A DNA stretch of 64,000 nt from Artocarpus heterophyllus (lineage: Eukaryota; Streptophyta; Magnoliopsida; Rosales; Moraceae). The stretch covers positions 32,723,073 through 32,787,072 of the forward strand of contig CM046348.1 in assembly GCA_025403435.1 (NCBI GenBank), given 5' to 3'. Position 1 is the stretch's first letter. Every line of letters starts with the position of its first letter. Made by a program: the position numbers and the translations under genes. Positions 46,770 through 58,066 of this stretch are shown here, one piece after another. The notes below the pieces were generated by a model. The model was not told the DNA's origin, searched no databases, and saw only the letters and a list, made by a program, of their open reading frames with translations.

Positions 46770-47201
46770 CAACCAATGATTGTACGTTTGTACAAAGAGG
46801 CGTTTTTAGACACTAACCAACTTGACACACCTTTGCCTAGTTCTGTTGTTTCACTTTTGTAGGAGTATGATGATGTCTTTCCCAAAGAGGTTCCACATGG
46901 TTTACCACCTATTCAAGGGATTGAACATCAAATAGATTTCATACTCGGTGCTACCTTTTCAAACGGACTGGCTTATCATTGAAATTCTAAGGAGACAAAG
47001 GAGCTACAAAAGCAAGTCAAAGAATTGATGGAAAAAGGGTACATGAGAGAAAGCATATGTCCGTGTGCCATTTTGGTGATTTTGGTTCCTAAGATGGATG
47101 GGACATGGAGGATGTGCGTTGACTGCTGAGCAATCAATAATATAACGGAAAAGTATCATCATCCCATTCCTTTCTTAGATGATATGTTAGATGAGTTACA
47201 T
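46770..47201 (+). pseudogene. Gypsy D reverse transcriptase, first part
   Basis: The frame includes SSVVSLL, a TAG at 46861-46863 and then EYDDVFPKEVPHG. RT entry continues to DDMLDELH, where the TRIM lies. Another stop replaces Arg in VDC-stop-AINN. Confidence 0.82.
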
Positions 47202-47541
47202 TGATGTGTCCCACATCGGTTAGAGAGGGTGGTCTTGGGTGTTATATATATGGGTTCATAATCCTCCCCTCACAAGCTAGCTTTTGGGGTGGAGTTAGGT
47301 GGGTTCATATCATATGGTATCAGAGCCGAACCTCTACTGGTCGGTGGGCGCATGAACAAAGGTTCCCTGCCGCTCGTGTGGGTTAACGACGGAGTTGACA
47401 CAAGGACGTGCAGTCTAAAGGGGTCGGGAATGATGTGTCCCACATCGGTTAGAGAGGGTGGTCTTGGGTGTTATATATATGGGTTCACAATCTTCCCCTC
47501 ACAAGCTAGCTTTTGGGGTGGAGTTAGGTGGGCTCATATCA
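47202..47541 (+). mobile_element. TRIM, complete (340 bp)
   Basis: Two 111-bp LTRs (47202-47312 and 47431-47541) start TGATGTGTCCCACATCGG and end TCATATCA. The primer site TGGTATCAGAGCC is at 47315-47327 and the polypurine tract AAAGGGGTCGGGAA at 47417-47430. TACAT duplications lie at 47197-47201 and 47542-47546. It has no coding capacity, as expected for terminal-repeat retrotransposons in miniature. A TATATATA word in each LTR may be its promoter. Confidence 0.93.
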
Positions 47542-47992
47542 TACATGGTGCTTCTGTATACTCTAAAATTGATTTAAAAAATGGATATCTCAAATTAGAA
47601 TGGAAGAAGTTGATGAATGGAAAACTGCCTTTAAAACAAAATATAGTTTATTTGAGTGGCTAGTTATGCCATTTGGATTAACTAATGCACCAAGTGCTTT
47701 TATACAATTAATGAACCATGTCTTGCGTGCTTTTATAGGTAAATTTGTGGTAGTTTATTTTAATGATATGCTCATTTATAGCAAAAACATGGATAAACAT
47801 CTTGTGCATTTAAATTCAGTTTTGGATGTACTTAGAAAAAAAAAGTTATATGCTAACTTGAAGAAGTGCACCTTTTGCACCTATAAGCTTGTGTTTCTTG
47901 GTTTTGCTATGAGTGCACAAGGAGTACAGGTTGATGAAGAGAAGATTCATGCAATTTAAGAATGGCCAATTGCTACAAGTGTGAGTAATGTT
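47542..47992 (+). pseudogene. Gypsy D reverse transcriptase, second part (truncated)
   Basis: Reads [24 protein letters not shown], the catalytic box as YFNDMLIYS (first Asp replaced by Asn), then VQVDEEKIHAI and a stop. It ends at about 47992, where minus-strand Tekay/Del sequence begins; RNase H, integrase and 3' LTR are missing. Confidence 0.84.
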
Positions 47993-48336
47993 ATAAGCAA
48001 ATTCTACTAATGGTAACATTTTACACCAGCTTGTCTTGTAATCTAGGGCACAGTCATGAAGCATTTCCTCTAAAATTAAATTTGTTCTCTTTGTCTAGCC
48101 AATAGTCTGAGGGTGAAAAGTTGTGCTAAAGTGTAACTTAGTACCTATCGTGGTCTGCATGCTTTTCTGAATATTGAAAGTGAACCTACCGTCACGATCA
48201 GAGATGATAGACTAAGGAATTCCATGGAGCCTCACTATCTCGTTGACATAAAGCTCTACTAATCGCTCCATAGAGTAGCTGATCTTAATGGGGATGAAGT
48301 GTGCCGTCTTCAGCAATCTATCAAGAACAACCTAAA
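47993..48336 (-). pseudogene. Tekay/Del-type integrase core fragment
   Basis: Reversed, it reads VVLDRLLKTAHFIPI, VRLHGIP, SIISDRDGRF and LPLVEFAYN. These are integrase-core landmarks of chromoviruses, with stops. It is the same element as 40876-41339 and 55014-56829. Confidence 0.83.
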
Positions 48337-49086
48337 TGATGAGGACATCATTAGCACAAGCAAGAGCACGTGAAAGACATATTCAGATCCAATTCAAGTT
48401 CCCATTGGTCCGGTTACGAGAGCTCGTCCGAAGAAGTTTAAAGAAACGCTTATTGGGTTGATTCAAGCAACTTGGGCTCAAGCCATTGCATGGAGGCCCA
48501 TTGAGGGAATTACATGCGACAACCAGACCAACAAATGCGTGATTCAAGCTCTAGAAGGGATCGAGTAATTTTCATTTCAGTTACTTTCCTGTTTTGAGGC
48601 AACACATGGCGAGAAGAATCAGCTTATGACCTTTTAATGTCTAGTTTCCTTTTTGCGTTTGTTTTATTTCTATTATTGTAAGGCTTTTAAGCCATTAAGG
48701 GAACTTTCCTTATTTGCTTTAGATTTGACGTTTGGTAATTGATTTGCCCGAAATTCCATGGGCAATTAGGAGCTGAATATTCGCATAGGGAAACCCCTAT
48801 ATATTGTAACGAATTTCATTCAATGGAATACAAGTTTTAACACACAATTTGAGGTTTAATTCTCTTTGGTTCCTAAATGAACTATTCGAACTTATCGGAA
48901 GATTCTGTGGCGTTCATTGACTTATCAATCAGTCCCTCCATAGCTGATTGTGGCGTCCTCATATACCAAGGTTCGTGCTTCTTGTTAGGCATCGGGTCGC
49001 GGTTCCATCCAAAACCGGATAGGAATTTTGATCTTGGAAACCAATCTTGGTTAGGGTCACGTCAGTTCTTGGCGGGGTTCGTATCA
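48337..49086 (+). repeat. Gypsy E 5' LTR (750 bp)
   Basis: TGATGAGGACATC to GTTCGTATCA. The first about 230 bp encode the orphan tail of pol (GPVTRARPKKFKETL type). Confidence 0.93.
48799..48806 (+). promoter_or_regulatory. TATA-like word of gypsy E 5' LTR
   Basis: TATATATT lies about 290 bp before the LTR end and is present in the other family LTRs (for example 3' LTR at 54724). It fits a core promoter. Confidence 0.5.
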
Positions 49087-49664
49087 TTTGGTAATCAGAG
49101 CGAGGTTCTAATCAGGTTTTGCTTATCCGTTCTCTTAGTTTATGTTTGTTTCAGTTATTCGTGAGTTTTGATTTCCATTATCAAAGTCATTTAAAAAAAA
49201 AAGATCCGAAAAGAAAAGAAAGAAGAAAAAAAGAAAAAAAAAGGGGAAAAGAAGAAAAACAAGAGGTACCGAAAAAAAAAAAGTATGGAAACCTTCCTTA
49301 ATTTTTTTTTTCAGATTCTTGTTATTCATCATTTAAGGAATCCAAAATTGAATTCCCTACACAGACCAAAAATTTTTCGTCAAATTTCGTTCCTTTTGGG
49401 TGTGATTTCTGAAAGCCTAAATTCTTTGTTCCTGTTATAGTCTTGTCTCTTTGGTAATCTATTTGTGAATTGTCAAGGAAATTTTGATATTGATTTGACT
49501 AGTTTTATAGGAATTGAGTGAGAATTAACGAGTGGAAAAAGGCATAGAGGTGAGAGCATTAGAGTGGACAAAAGCCAAAAGTATTCAGTGTAAACACAAG
49601 TGAAATTGAGTGAACCATTTCATGAGTGAAACACATAAGGGAGTGTGGTAAGGTCCTTTGGAAA
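49087..49664 (+). other. Gypsy E primer site and leader
   Basis: TTGGTAATCAGAGC is an iMet-type primer site with one inserted A, followed by a leader of about 570 bp with an A-rich purine tract (49192-49280). No coding content. Confidence 0.8.
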
Positions 49665-51653
49665 ATGTCAAACAACAGCAAGAACACTATTGAGGGTACC
49701 TCGGGTGCAGCAGACCCAAAACTTCTTATGGAAGTGATGATGGGGAAGATGAGGCGGTTGTTGAGGGGAGAGTTAGGACAGCTTCATGAGAGGATAGACC
49801 GGATAGAAAACGCACGTGTAGAACAGCCACAACATGTTCCTCATGCGCGTTGGTGAGAAAGGGTTCCGGTTAGAGGAGAGGTTGATGACTACTACAGGAT
49901 TGATGGGGAAGAGTTTGACGAAGGAGAAGATTCAACGGGTAGTCACCGAAGATTTGGACGGGATAGAGGAGTTAGGAACCAGGAAGATGATAGTTTGAGA
50001 GGCATAAAAATGAAGATACCATCATTTCAAGGCAAATCTAATCCAGAAGCGTACCTAGAATGGGAGAAGAAAATGGAGTTCATCTTTGACTGCCACTACT
50101 ATTCTAAGGCGAAGAAGGTAAAACTGGCTGTAATTGAATTTTCTGATTATGCTATTACTTGGTGGGATCAACTTGTTATAAACAGGAGACGAAATAGAGA
50201 GCGACCTATTGAGTCATGGGAAGAGATGAAGACTGTGATGAGGAAGCGGTTTGTACCAACTTACTACTACCGGGAGTTGTATAACAAACTACAAAATCTT
50301 AAGCAAGGCAACCGGAGTGTAGAGGAGTACTATAAGGAGATGGAGGTTATGATGATTCGGGCTAATATAGAGGAGGATCGGGAGGCTACAATGGCAAGGT
50401 TTTTGGCGGGCTTGAACCGAGATATTTACAATGCCGTTGAGTTACAACATTATGTGGAGCTAGAGGACATGGTGCACATGGCTATTAAAATTGAGAATCA
50501 ACTTATGAGGAGGGGCAGTAACACATGTCCTAGCCAAAACCCGAGTACATCCGCTTGGAAAATGAACCAATGGAAGAAGGATGAGAAGCAACCCAACACC
50601 AAGCCAAAGACCGAGCAAAAACAAGATGTGGCCAGCCATGGGAATCAAGGTAAATCCTATTCTTCCACTACTCAGAATCATGATATTAAATGTTTTAAAT
50701 GTCAAGGCAGGGGTCACATAGCAAGCCAATGTCTGAACAAACGAGTTATGGTGATGCGGGACAATGGAGAGATTGAAACCGAGGAGGATTCGGACAATGA
50801 TTCTATGCCTTCATTAGAGGATGCCGACGATGAGGAGTGCGCTATCCAAGGAGAATTGTTGGTTACAAGGAGACCTTTAAGTGTGCAAGCCAAAGAAGAA
50901 GATGAAGAGGTGCAACGGGAAAACATCTTCCACACTAGGTGCCACGTCCAAAACAAGGTATGTAGTGTGATTATTGATGGTGGGAGTTGTACTAATGTTG
51001 CTAGCACAACCATGGTAGAGAAGTTAGGGCTGCCAACAATTAAGCATCCTCGACCATATAAATTGCAATGGTTAAATGATACTGGTGAGGTAAAGGTGCA
51101 TAAGCAAGTGTTAGTTTCTTTTCGCATTGGAAGATATGAAGATGAAGTTTTGTGCGATGTGATTCCGATGCAAGCTGGGCACTTGTTATTAGGCAGACCA
51201 TGGCAATTTGATCGGCGAGTTAAACATGATGGTTTCACCAACAAGTACTCATTCGTTCACAATCAAAAAATGATCACTCTTGTTCCATTAACACCAAAAC
51301 AGGTCTATGAAGACCAAGTGAGCTTACAAAGAGAAAGTGATAAAAAAATGAAGAGCGGAGAAACATCAAGAGTGGGAGTGCAAAGAGAGAGTTTGGCCAG
51401 TGAGAGAAAAAAGGAAGAGATGGCCAAGAAAAAGGAGAGAAAAGGAGAGAACATTGAAAGAGCCAGTACAAAAGAAGATTTGGCCAATGAGGTAAACATA
51501 GAGAGAAAAACAAACTTTTATGCAAGAGAGAGTGATGCGAGAAGAGCTTTGCTTTCTAATCAGCCGATGATTTTACTCATGTATAAGGAGGCGTTATTAA
51601 ACACTAACGATCTTGATACCACCTTGCATAGTTCTGTTGTTTCTCTTTTGTAG
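49665..51653 (+). pseudogene. Gypsy E gag and protease
   Basis: ATG at 49665 (MSNNSKNTIEG). A TGA at 49854-49856 replaces an Arg codon. The same frame is then open from 49857 or 49995 through the gag domain (YLEWEKKMEFIFD, ITWWDQLV, YYRELYNKLQ), the zinc knuckle CFKCQGRGHIASQC (50691-50732) and protease with IIDGGSCTNVAS (Asp at 50976-50978). It stops at TAG 51651-51653 immediately before RT; RT continues in the same frame. In copy Z this codon is CAG. Gag forms the particle; protease would cleave the polyprotein. Confidence 0.92.
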
Positions 51654-52760
51654 GAATATGAGGATATCTTTCCTGAGGAAACACCGCAAGGTTTACCTCC
51701 AATTCGTGGGTTTGAACATGAAATCGACTTCATACCTGGAGCTACAATCCCAAATCGACCAGCCTATAGGAGTAATCCCGAGGAGACAAAGGAACTCCAA
51801 CGGCAGGTAAGTGAGTTGATGGAGAAGGGACACGTGAGACAAAGCATGAGCCCGTGCGCCGTACCAGTTTTACTTGTGCCTAAGAAAGATGGGACTTGGA
51901 GGATGTGCGTTGATTGTCGAGCCATCAACAACATCATGATAAAGTATCGACATCCCATTCCTCGCTTGGATGACATGTTAGATGAATTGCATGGTGCTTG
52001 TGTGTTTTCTAAAATTGATCTGAAGAGTGGATATCATCAAATTCGCATGAAAGAGGGAGACGAATGGAAGACGGCTTTCAAAACAAAACAAGGCTTGTAT
52101 GAGTGGTTGGTAATGCCTTTCGGTTTAACCAATGCGCCTAGCACATTTATGCGTTTAATGAACCATGTTTTGCGAGCTTTTATTGGAAAATTTGTCGTTG
52201 TTTATTTTGATGATATCCTTATCTATAGCAGCAATTTGGATGATCATATTGAACATTTGAAACTTGTTTTAGATGTGCTTAGAAAGGAAAAGTTGTATGC
52301 TAACCTCAAGAAGTGTACCTTTTGCACAGATAAGCTTGTGTTTCTTGGTTTTGTTGTTAGTGCTCAAGGTATACAGGTTGATGAAGAAAAGGTACGAGCC
52401 ATCCAGGAGTGGCCGAGTCCAACTAGTGTGGGAAACGTACAGAGTTTTCATGGACTTGCTAGTTTCTACCAGTGGTTTGTGAAAGATTTTAGTACTATAG
52501 CCGCACCACTGACTGAAGTGATCAAGAAGAACGTTGGGTTTAGATGGGGAGAAGAGCAAGAAAAGGCATTTTAGCTACTCAAGGAGAAGTTGACAAATGC
52601 TCCATTGTTATCTTTACCTAATTTTTCCAAAACTTTTGAGATTGAATGTGATGCTTCAGGTGTTGGAATTGGTGCTGTTTTAATGTAGGAAGGGAGACCA
52701 GTAGATATTTCAGTGAGAAGCTGAATAGGGCAACTCTTAATTACCCAACTTATGATAAAG
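51654..52760 (+). pseudogene. Gypsy E reverse transcriptase
   Basis: In the same frame as gag-protease: [19 protein letters not shown], then [19 protein letters not shown] (landmark), [10 protein letters not shown], and YFDDILIYS at 52203-52229. The catalytic aspartates are intact. A TAG at 52572-52574 replaces the Gln in AFQLL, and a TAG near 52686 plus a 2-bp deletion near 52706 break the RT-RNase H connection. Confidence 0.92.
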
Positions 52761-54263
52761 AGATGTATGCATTGGTTCGGGCATTAGAGACGTGGCAGCA
52801 CTACCTATGGCCTAAGGAGTTTGTGATTCACACCGATCATGAGTCCCTGAAACACTTGAATGGCCAGCACAAGTTGAACAAGAGGCATGCTCGTTGGGTG
52901 GAATTCATAGAGACGTTTCCGTATGTCATTCGCTACAAGCAAGGTAAGGAAAATGTCGTTACCAATGCACTTTCTCGCAGGTATGTCTTAATCTCAACTC
53001 TTAATGCTAAACCACTGGGTTTTGAACACATTAAAGAGTTATATGCTGATGACCGTGACTTTAGTACTGAGTATCAAGCTTGTGAGAGATTTGCTAGTGG
53101 TAAGTACTTTAGGCATGGGGGATACTTGTTTCGGGAGAATAAATTATGTGTGCCTAATTGTTCATTAAGAGATTCGCTAGTGAGAGAATCCCATGGGGGA
53201 GGATTGATGGGACATTTTGGAGTAATGAAGACATTAGCTATGTTGCAGGAACACTTCTATTGGCCACATATGAAACGAGATGTTGAGAGGCTTTGTGGTA
53301 GATGTGTAACTTGTAGGCAGGCTAAATCAAGAGTGCAGCCCCATGGTTTGTACACCCCTTTACCAATACTTAGTGAACCCTGGATTGATATTTTGATGGA
53401 TTTTGTATTAGGTTTGCCTAGGTCTAAACGGGGAAGAGACTCAATATTTGTGGTCGTGGATAGGTTTTCCAAGATGGCCCATTTTATTCCATGCCACAAG
53501 ACAGATAATGCTTCCAATGTTGCTGATTTGTTCTTTAGGGAAATTGTGAGACTTCATGGTATGCCTAGGACAATTGTTTCTGATAGGGACACCAAGTTCT
53601 TAAGCTACTTTTGGAAGACTTTGTGGGCTAAGTTAGGGACTAAACTATTGTTTTCAACTACTTGTCACCCACAAACCGATGGTCAAACAGAAGTTGTGAA
53701 TAGAACCTTGTCTACTTTGTTGCGGGCTGTCATTAAAAAGAGCATCAAAACATGGGAGGAGTGTTTACCACATGTTGAGTTTGCTTATAATCGATCTGTT
53801 CATTCTGCTACTCAATTTTCACCGTTTGAAATTGTTTATGGTTTTCATCCTTTAACTCCTTTGGATTTAATGCCATTACCTTTGTCTGAGCGTGTGAATT
53901 TAGATGGAAAAAGAAAAGCTGATCTTGTTAAGCAGATACACGAGAAGGCAAGACTCAACATCGAGCGAAGGACTAAACAATATGCTGAACAAGCCAACAA
54001 AGGGCGTCACAAGCTCGTCTTCGAGCCCGGCGATTGGATGTGGTTGCACTTACGCAAGTAACGGTTTCTGGAACAAAAGAAATCCAAGCTATTGCCTAGA
54101 GGGGACGGTCCTTTTCAAATTCTCGAAAGGATCAACGATAATGCGTACAAGCTAGACTTGCCAGGTGAGTATGGTGTAAGTGCCTCCTTTAATGTTTCTG
54201 ATCTAAGTCCTTTTGATGCATGCGACGATTTGAGGACAAATATCCCTCTCAAGAGGAGGGGAA
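52761..54263 (+). pseudogene. Gypsy E RNase H and integrase
   Basis: Open from 52763 to 54061. RNase H tail [12 protein letters not shown], then the integrase HHCC domain ([25 protein letters not shown]), the core Asp in MDFVLGLPR, Asp in VSDRDTKFL and Glu in [14 protein letters not shown]. All DDE residues are present. TAA at 54059-54061 interrupts HLRK-stop. The remainder ([16 protein letters not shown]) continues and reaches the polypurine tract at about 54250. Integrase inserts the cDNA at staggered cuts, here giving CTAAA duplications. Confidence 0.92.
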
Positions 54264-55013
54264 TGATGAGGACATCATTAGCACAAGCAAGAGCACGTGG
54301 AAGACATATTCAGATCCAATTCAAGTTCCCATTGGTCCGGTTACGAGAGCTCATGCGAAGAAGTTTAAAGAAACGCTTATTGGGTTGATTCAAGCAACTT
54401 GGGCTCAAGCCATTGCATGGAGGCCCATTGAGGGAATTGCATGCGACAACCAGACCAAGAAATGCATGATTCAAGCTCTAGAAGGGATCAAGTAATTTTC
54501 ATTTTAGTTACTTTCCCGTTTTGAGGCGACACATGGTGAGAAGAATCAGCTTATGACCTTTTAATGTCTAGTTTCCTTTTTGCGTTTGTTTTATTTCTAT
54601 TATTGTAAGGCTTTTAAGCCATTAAGGGAACTTTCCTTATTTGCTTTAGATTTGACGTTTGGTATTTGATTTGCCCGAAATTCCATGGGTAATTAGGAGC
54701 TGAAAATTCGCATAGGGAAACCCCTATATATTTTAACGAATTTCATTCAATGGAATACAAGTTTTAACACACAATTTGAGGTTTAATTCTCTTTGGTTCC
54801 TAAACGAACTATTCGAACTTATCGGAAGATTTCATGGCATTCATTGACTTATCAATCAGTCCATCCATAGCTGATTGTGGCATCCTCACATACCAAGGTT
54901 CATGCTTCTTGTTAGGCATCGGGTCGCGGTTCCATCCAAAACCGATTAGGAATTTTGATCTTGGAAACCAATCTTGGTTAGGGTCGCGTCAGTTCTTGGT
55001 GGGGTTCGTATCA
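54264..55013 (+). repeat. Gypsy E 3' LTR (750 bp)
   Basis: TGATGAGGACATC to GGTTCGTATCA after AGAGGAGGGGAA. It encodes the tail [18 protein letters not shown] and ends its frame at TAA about 54495. Confidence 0.93.
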
Positions 55014-56829
55014 CTAAATGGCATCATATCCATTTGTCATTCTTGGCACACCTATGATGAAATCCATTGTAATCTCCTACCACTTCCACTCAAGCATTTG
55101 AATTGACTGCAAATCGCTACCAGGCCTTTGGTCTTTTGCCTTAACTTGCTAATAAGTCAAACATTTTTTTACATACTTAGCAACATCGCGCTTCATTCCA
55201 AACCACTAAAAGCAGTCCCTTGAATCATTGTACATCTTTGTCACATCTAGATGGATTAAATAAGGAGTATTATAGATTTCTGCTAAGATCCTTTCCCTTA
55301 AACTATCAACATTGGAACACATAAGTGGTTCTTAAGATATAGAGTTCCATCATCAGCAACTCGAAACTCCTCACGTCTTCCTTCCTTGATTTCCCACTTG
55401 ATCCTTGCTAGACTTGCATCTTTGTCTTATTTGCCTCGAATCTGTTCAGACAATGATGGAGAAAGAGTCAATGTTGAAAGCTATCCCAATATAAGTTCCA
55501 AAACATAGTTTAGAATTTCTTTCCTTAAAGGCTAGGACATTGCTTGCAATGACATCAATGCTACAACAGTCTTCCTACTCATAGCATCAGCCACCCAATG
55601 TGCCTTTCTTGGATGGCACAAGATTTCAGAATCATAATCTTTCACTAGCTCTAACCATCTCTGTTGCCTCATGTTCAAGTCCTTCTAAGTGAAAAAGTAC
55701 TTCAAATTTGATGGTCGGTGTAGATCTTACATTGAACTCCGTACAAGTAATATCTCCAAATTTTCAATGCAAAAGTTACAGCCGCCAACTCAAGGTTGAG
55801 AGTAAATTCCTCTTGTAATCCTTCAATTGTCTCAAGGTATAAGCAATCATCTTATCATTTTGCATAAACACTACACCTAGGCCTATTTTAGAAACATCAC
55901 TATAAATAACAAACCCTTCATTCCCTTTCAAAATAGCCAACACTAGAGTTGTAGTCAACCTTTTCTTTCATTCCTAGAAGTTCTTTTTGCATTCATTGGG
56001 CCATTCAAACTTCTTCCCCTTGCAAGTTAGATTGGTGAGAGGCGACGCTATCTTAGAGAAATCCTCCACAAACTTCTAATAATAACTAGCTAATCTCAAG
56101 ATACTTCTTATCTTACTTGCATTCTTAGGTTGCTTTTAGTTAAGAATAGTCTCAACCTTAGCAGGATCCACAATTATTCCCTCTTTTGATATGACATGCC
56201 CAAGAAAGATACACAGTTGAGCTAGAATTCACACTTAGAGAATTTTGCATATAACTTATGTCTCTTCAAGGTCTCTAGCATAATCCTTGAATGCTCAGTA
56301 TGCTCTTCCCAACTTTTTGAATGAACAAGAATATCATCAATAAACACGATGACAAATTTATCGAGGTAATCCTTAAACATCCAATTCATTAGGTACATAA
56401 AAGCTGCAGGTGTGTTCGTTAGACCAAAGGCATAACCACAAATCTATAGTGACAATACTTCGATCTAAAGGTTGTTTTTGGAATGTCTCCTTCTTTTATC
56501 TTTAACTAATGATATCCCGACTACAAATCTATCTTTAAAAACATAGATGCACCCTTAAGCTGATTGAACAAACAATCAATTTGGGGCAATAGGTACTTGC
56601 TCTTGATTATCACCTTGTTCAATTCTTGATAGTCGATGTCGTGTCTCATGGAGCCATCCTTCTTCTTCACAAACAAAATCGGCGCTCCCCATAGCGAGTG
56701 GCTATGTCGGATGAAACCCTTATCAAGAAGTTCCTTTAATTGGGAGTATGACTCTTTTAATTCGACTAGAGCCATTCTATATAGTGCCTTGGAAATCAGA
56801 TCAATGCCTGGAGCAAGCTCGATCCTAAA
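55014..56829 (-). pseudogene. Tekay/Del-type gypsy RT, RNase H and integrase start
   Basis: Reversed, from 56829 down: RT begins [35 protein letters not shown], and FIDDILVHS near 56340 in place of YFDD. RNase H reads FVIYSDVSKIGLGVVFMQ (55850-55930). The integrase HHCC segment reads GMKRDVAKYVKKC near 55180, ending at LPRMTNGYDAI and the CTAAA site. This is the same element as 40371-41339 and 47993-48336. The 5' LTR, gag and protease would lie beyond the window. Stops and frameshifts throughout. Confidence 0.85.
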
Positions 56830-57663
56830 TGATGAGGACATCGTTAGCACAAGCAAGAGCACGTGGGATGAGACATATTTAGATCCAATTCAAGTTCCCA
56901 TTGGTCCGGTTATGAGAGCTCGTGCAAAGAAGTTTAGACAAATGCTTATTGGACTGATTCAAGCAACTTGGGCTCAAGCTATTGCATGGAGGCCCATTGA
57001 GGGAATTGCATGTGACATCCAGACCAACAAATGCACGATTCAAGTTCTAGAAGGGACCGAGTAATCATGTTTGTAGAATCAACAAGTGATTAGCACCATA
57101 TGGCTGCAAATAATCAAGCTAATTTCCATTTCAGTTACTTTCCCATTTCGAGGTGACAAGTGGTGAGAAGAATCAGCTATTTACCATTTTATTGTCTAGT
57201 TTCCTTTTTCTTTTTTAGAAAACATGCGTTTCTTTTATTTTCCATTCTTGTAAGGCTTTTAAGCCATTAAGGAAACTTACCTTATTTGCTTTAGATTAGA
57301 CCTTTTTTTGGTAATTGATTTGCTCGAAATTCCATGGGCAATTAGGAGCTGAAAATTTGTAAAGGGGAAACCCCTAGATATTGTAACGAATTTCAATCAA
57401 TGGGCATAAGTTTTTACACACAATTTGAGGTTTTAATCCTCAGTTGTTCCTAAACGAACTATTCGAACTTATCAGAAAATTCTGTGGCATTCATAGACTT
57501 ATCAATCAGTCCGTCCATAGCTGATTGTGGCGTCCTCACATACCAAGGTTCGTGCTTCTTGTTAGGCATCGGGTCGCGGTTCCATTCAAAACCGATTAGG
57601 AATTTTGATCTTGGAGACCAATTTTGGTTAGGGTCGCGTTAGTTCTTGGCGGGGTTCGTATCA
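56830..57663 (+). repeat. Gypsy X 5' LTR (834 bp)
   Basis: TGATGAGGACATCG to GTTCGTATCA. It carries the CATGTTTG segment found in gypsy C. The Tekay/Del sequence GATCCTAAA precedes it. Confidence 0.9.
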
Positions 57664-58066
57664 TTTGGTTATCAGAGCGAGGTTTTAATCAGGTTTTGCT
57701 TATCCATTCCCTTAGTTTATGTTTGTTTTAGTTATTCGTGAGTTTTGATTTCCATTATCAAAGTCGGGTAAAAAAAAAATTGTCGAATTTAGAGTCTTAA
57801 ACAAAAAAAAAGATGCGAAAAGAAAAGAAAGAAAGGAAAAAAAAGGAAAAGAAGAAAAACAAGAGGATCCGAAAAAAAGTCTGGGAACCTTCCTTAATTT
57901 TTTTTTTTTTAGATTCTTGTTATTCATCGTTTAAGGAACCCGAAATTGAATTCCCTGCAAAGACCAAAAATTTTTGCTCAAATTTCGTTCCTTTTGGGTG
58001 TGATTTTCGAAAGCCTAAATTATCTATGTCTGTTATATTCTTGTTTCTAATATGAGCCTCCTTGGT
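57664..58066 (+). other. Gypsy X primer site and partial leader
   Basis: TTGGTTATCAGAGC is followed by a leader with the A-rich purine tract, interrupted at CTTGGT (58066) by the next LTR. Confidence 0.82.

Larger units (their letters stand above)
48337..55013 (+). mobile_element. Gypsy E, full-length LTR retrotransposon (6677 bp)
   Basis: Identical 5-bp flanks CTAAA (48332-48336 and 55014-55018); two 750-bp LTRs (about 96% alike by eye over the first 300 bp); primer site, leader, gag, protease, RT, RNase H, integrase and polypurine tract in order. It interrupts the minus-strand Tekay/Del integrase. Coding damage: stops at 49854, 51651, 52572 and 54059, plus a 2-bp deletion near 52706. The C-terminal tail motif in the LTR points to a CRM-like chromovirus, a tentative clade call. 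Confidence 0.93.

Noticed and set aside
49135..49332. Lysine-rich frames in the gypsy leaders (also at 38057, 57813, 58949, 60162 and 60262)
   Set aside because: Produced by the A-rich purine tract, whose length changes from copy to copy.
52269..52559. Minus-strand frames opposite RT and gag (for example 28704, 29323, 50714, 53257, 62073, 63403)
   Set aside because: Shadow frames of the plus-strand polyprotein; they recur only because the coding strand is conserved.
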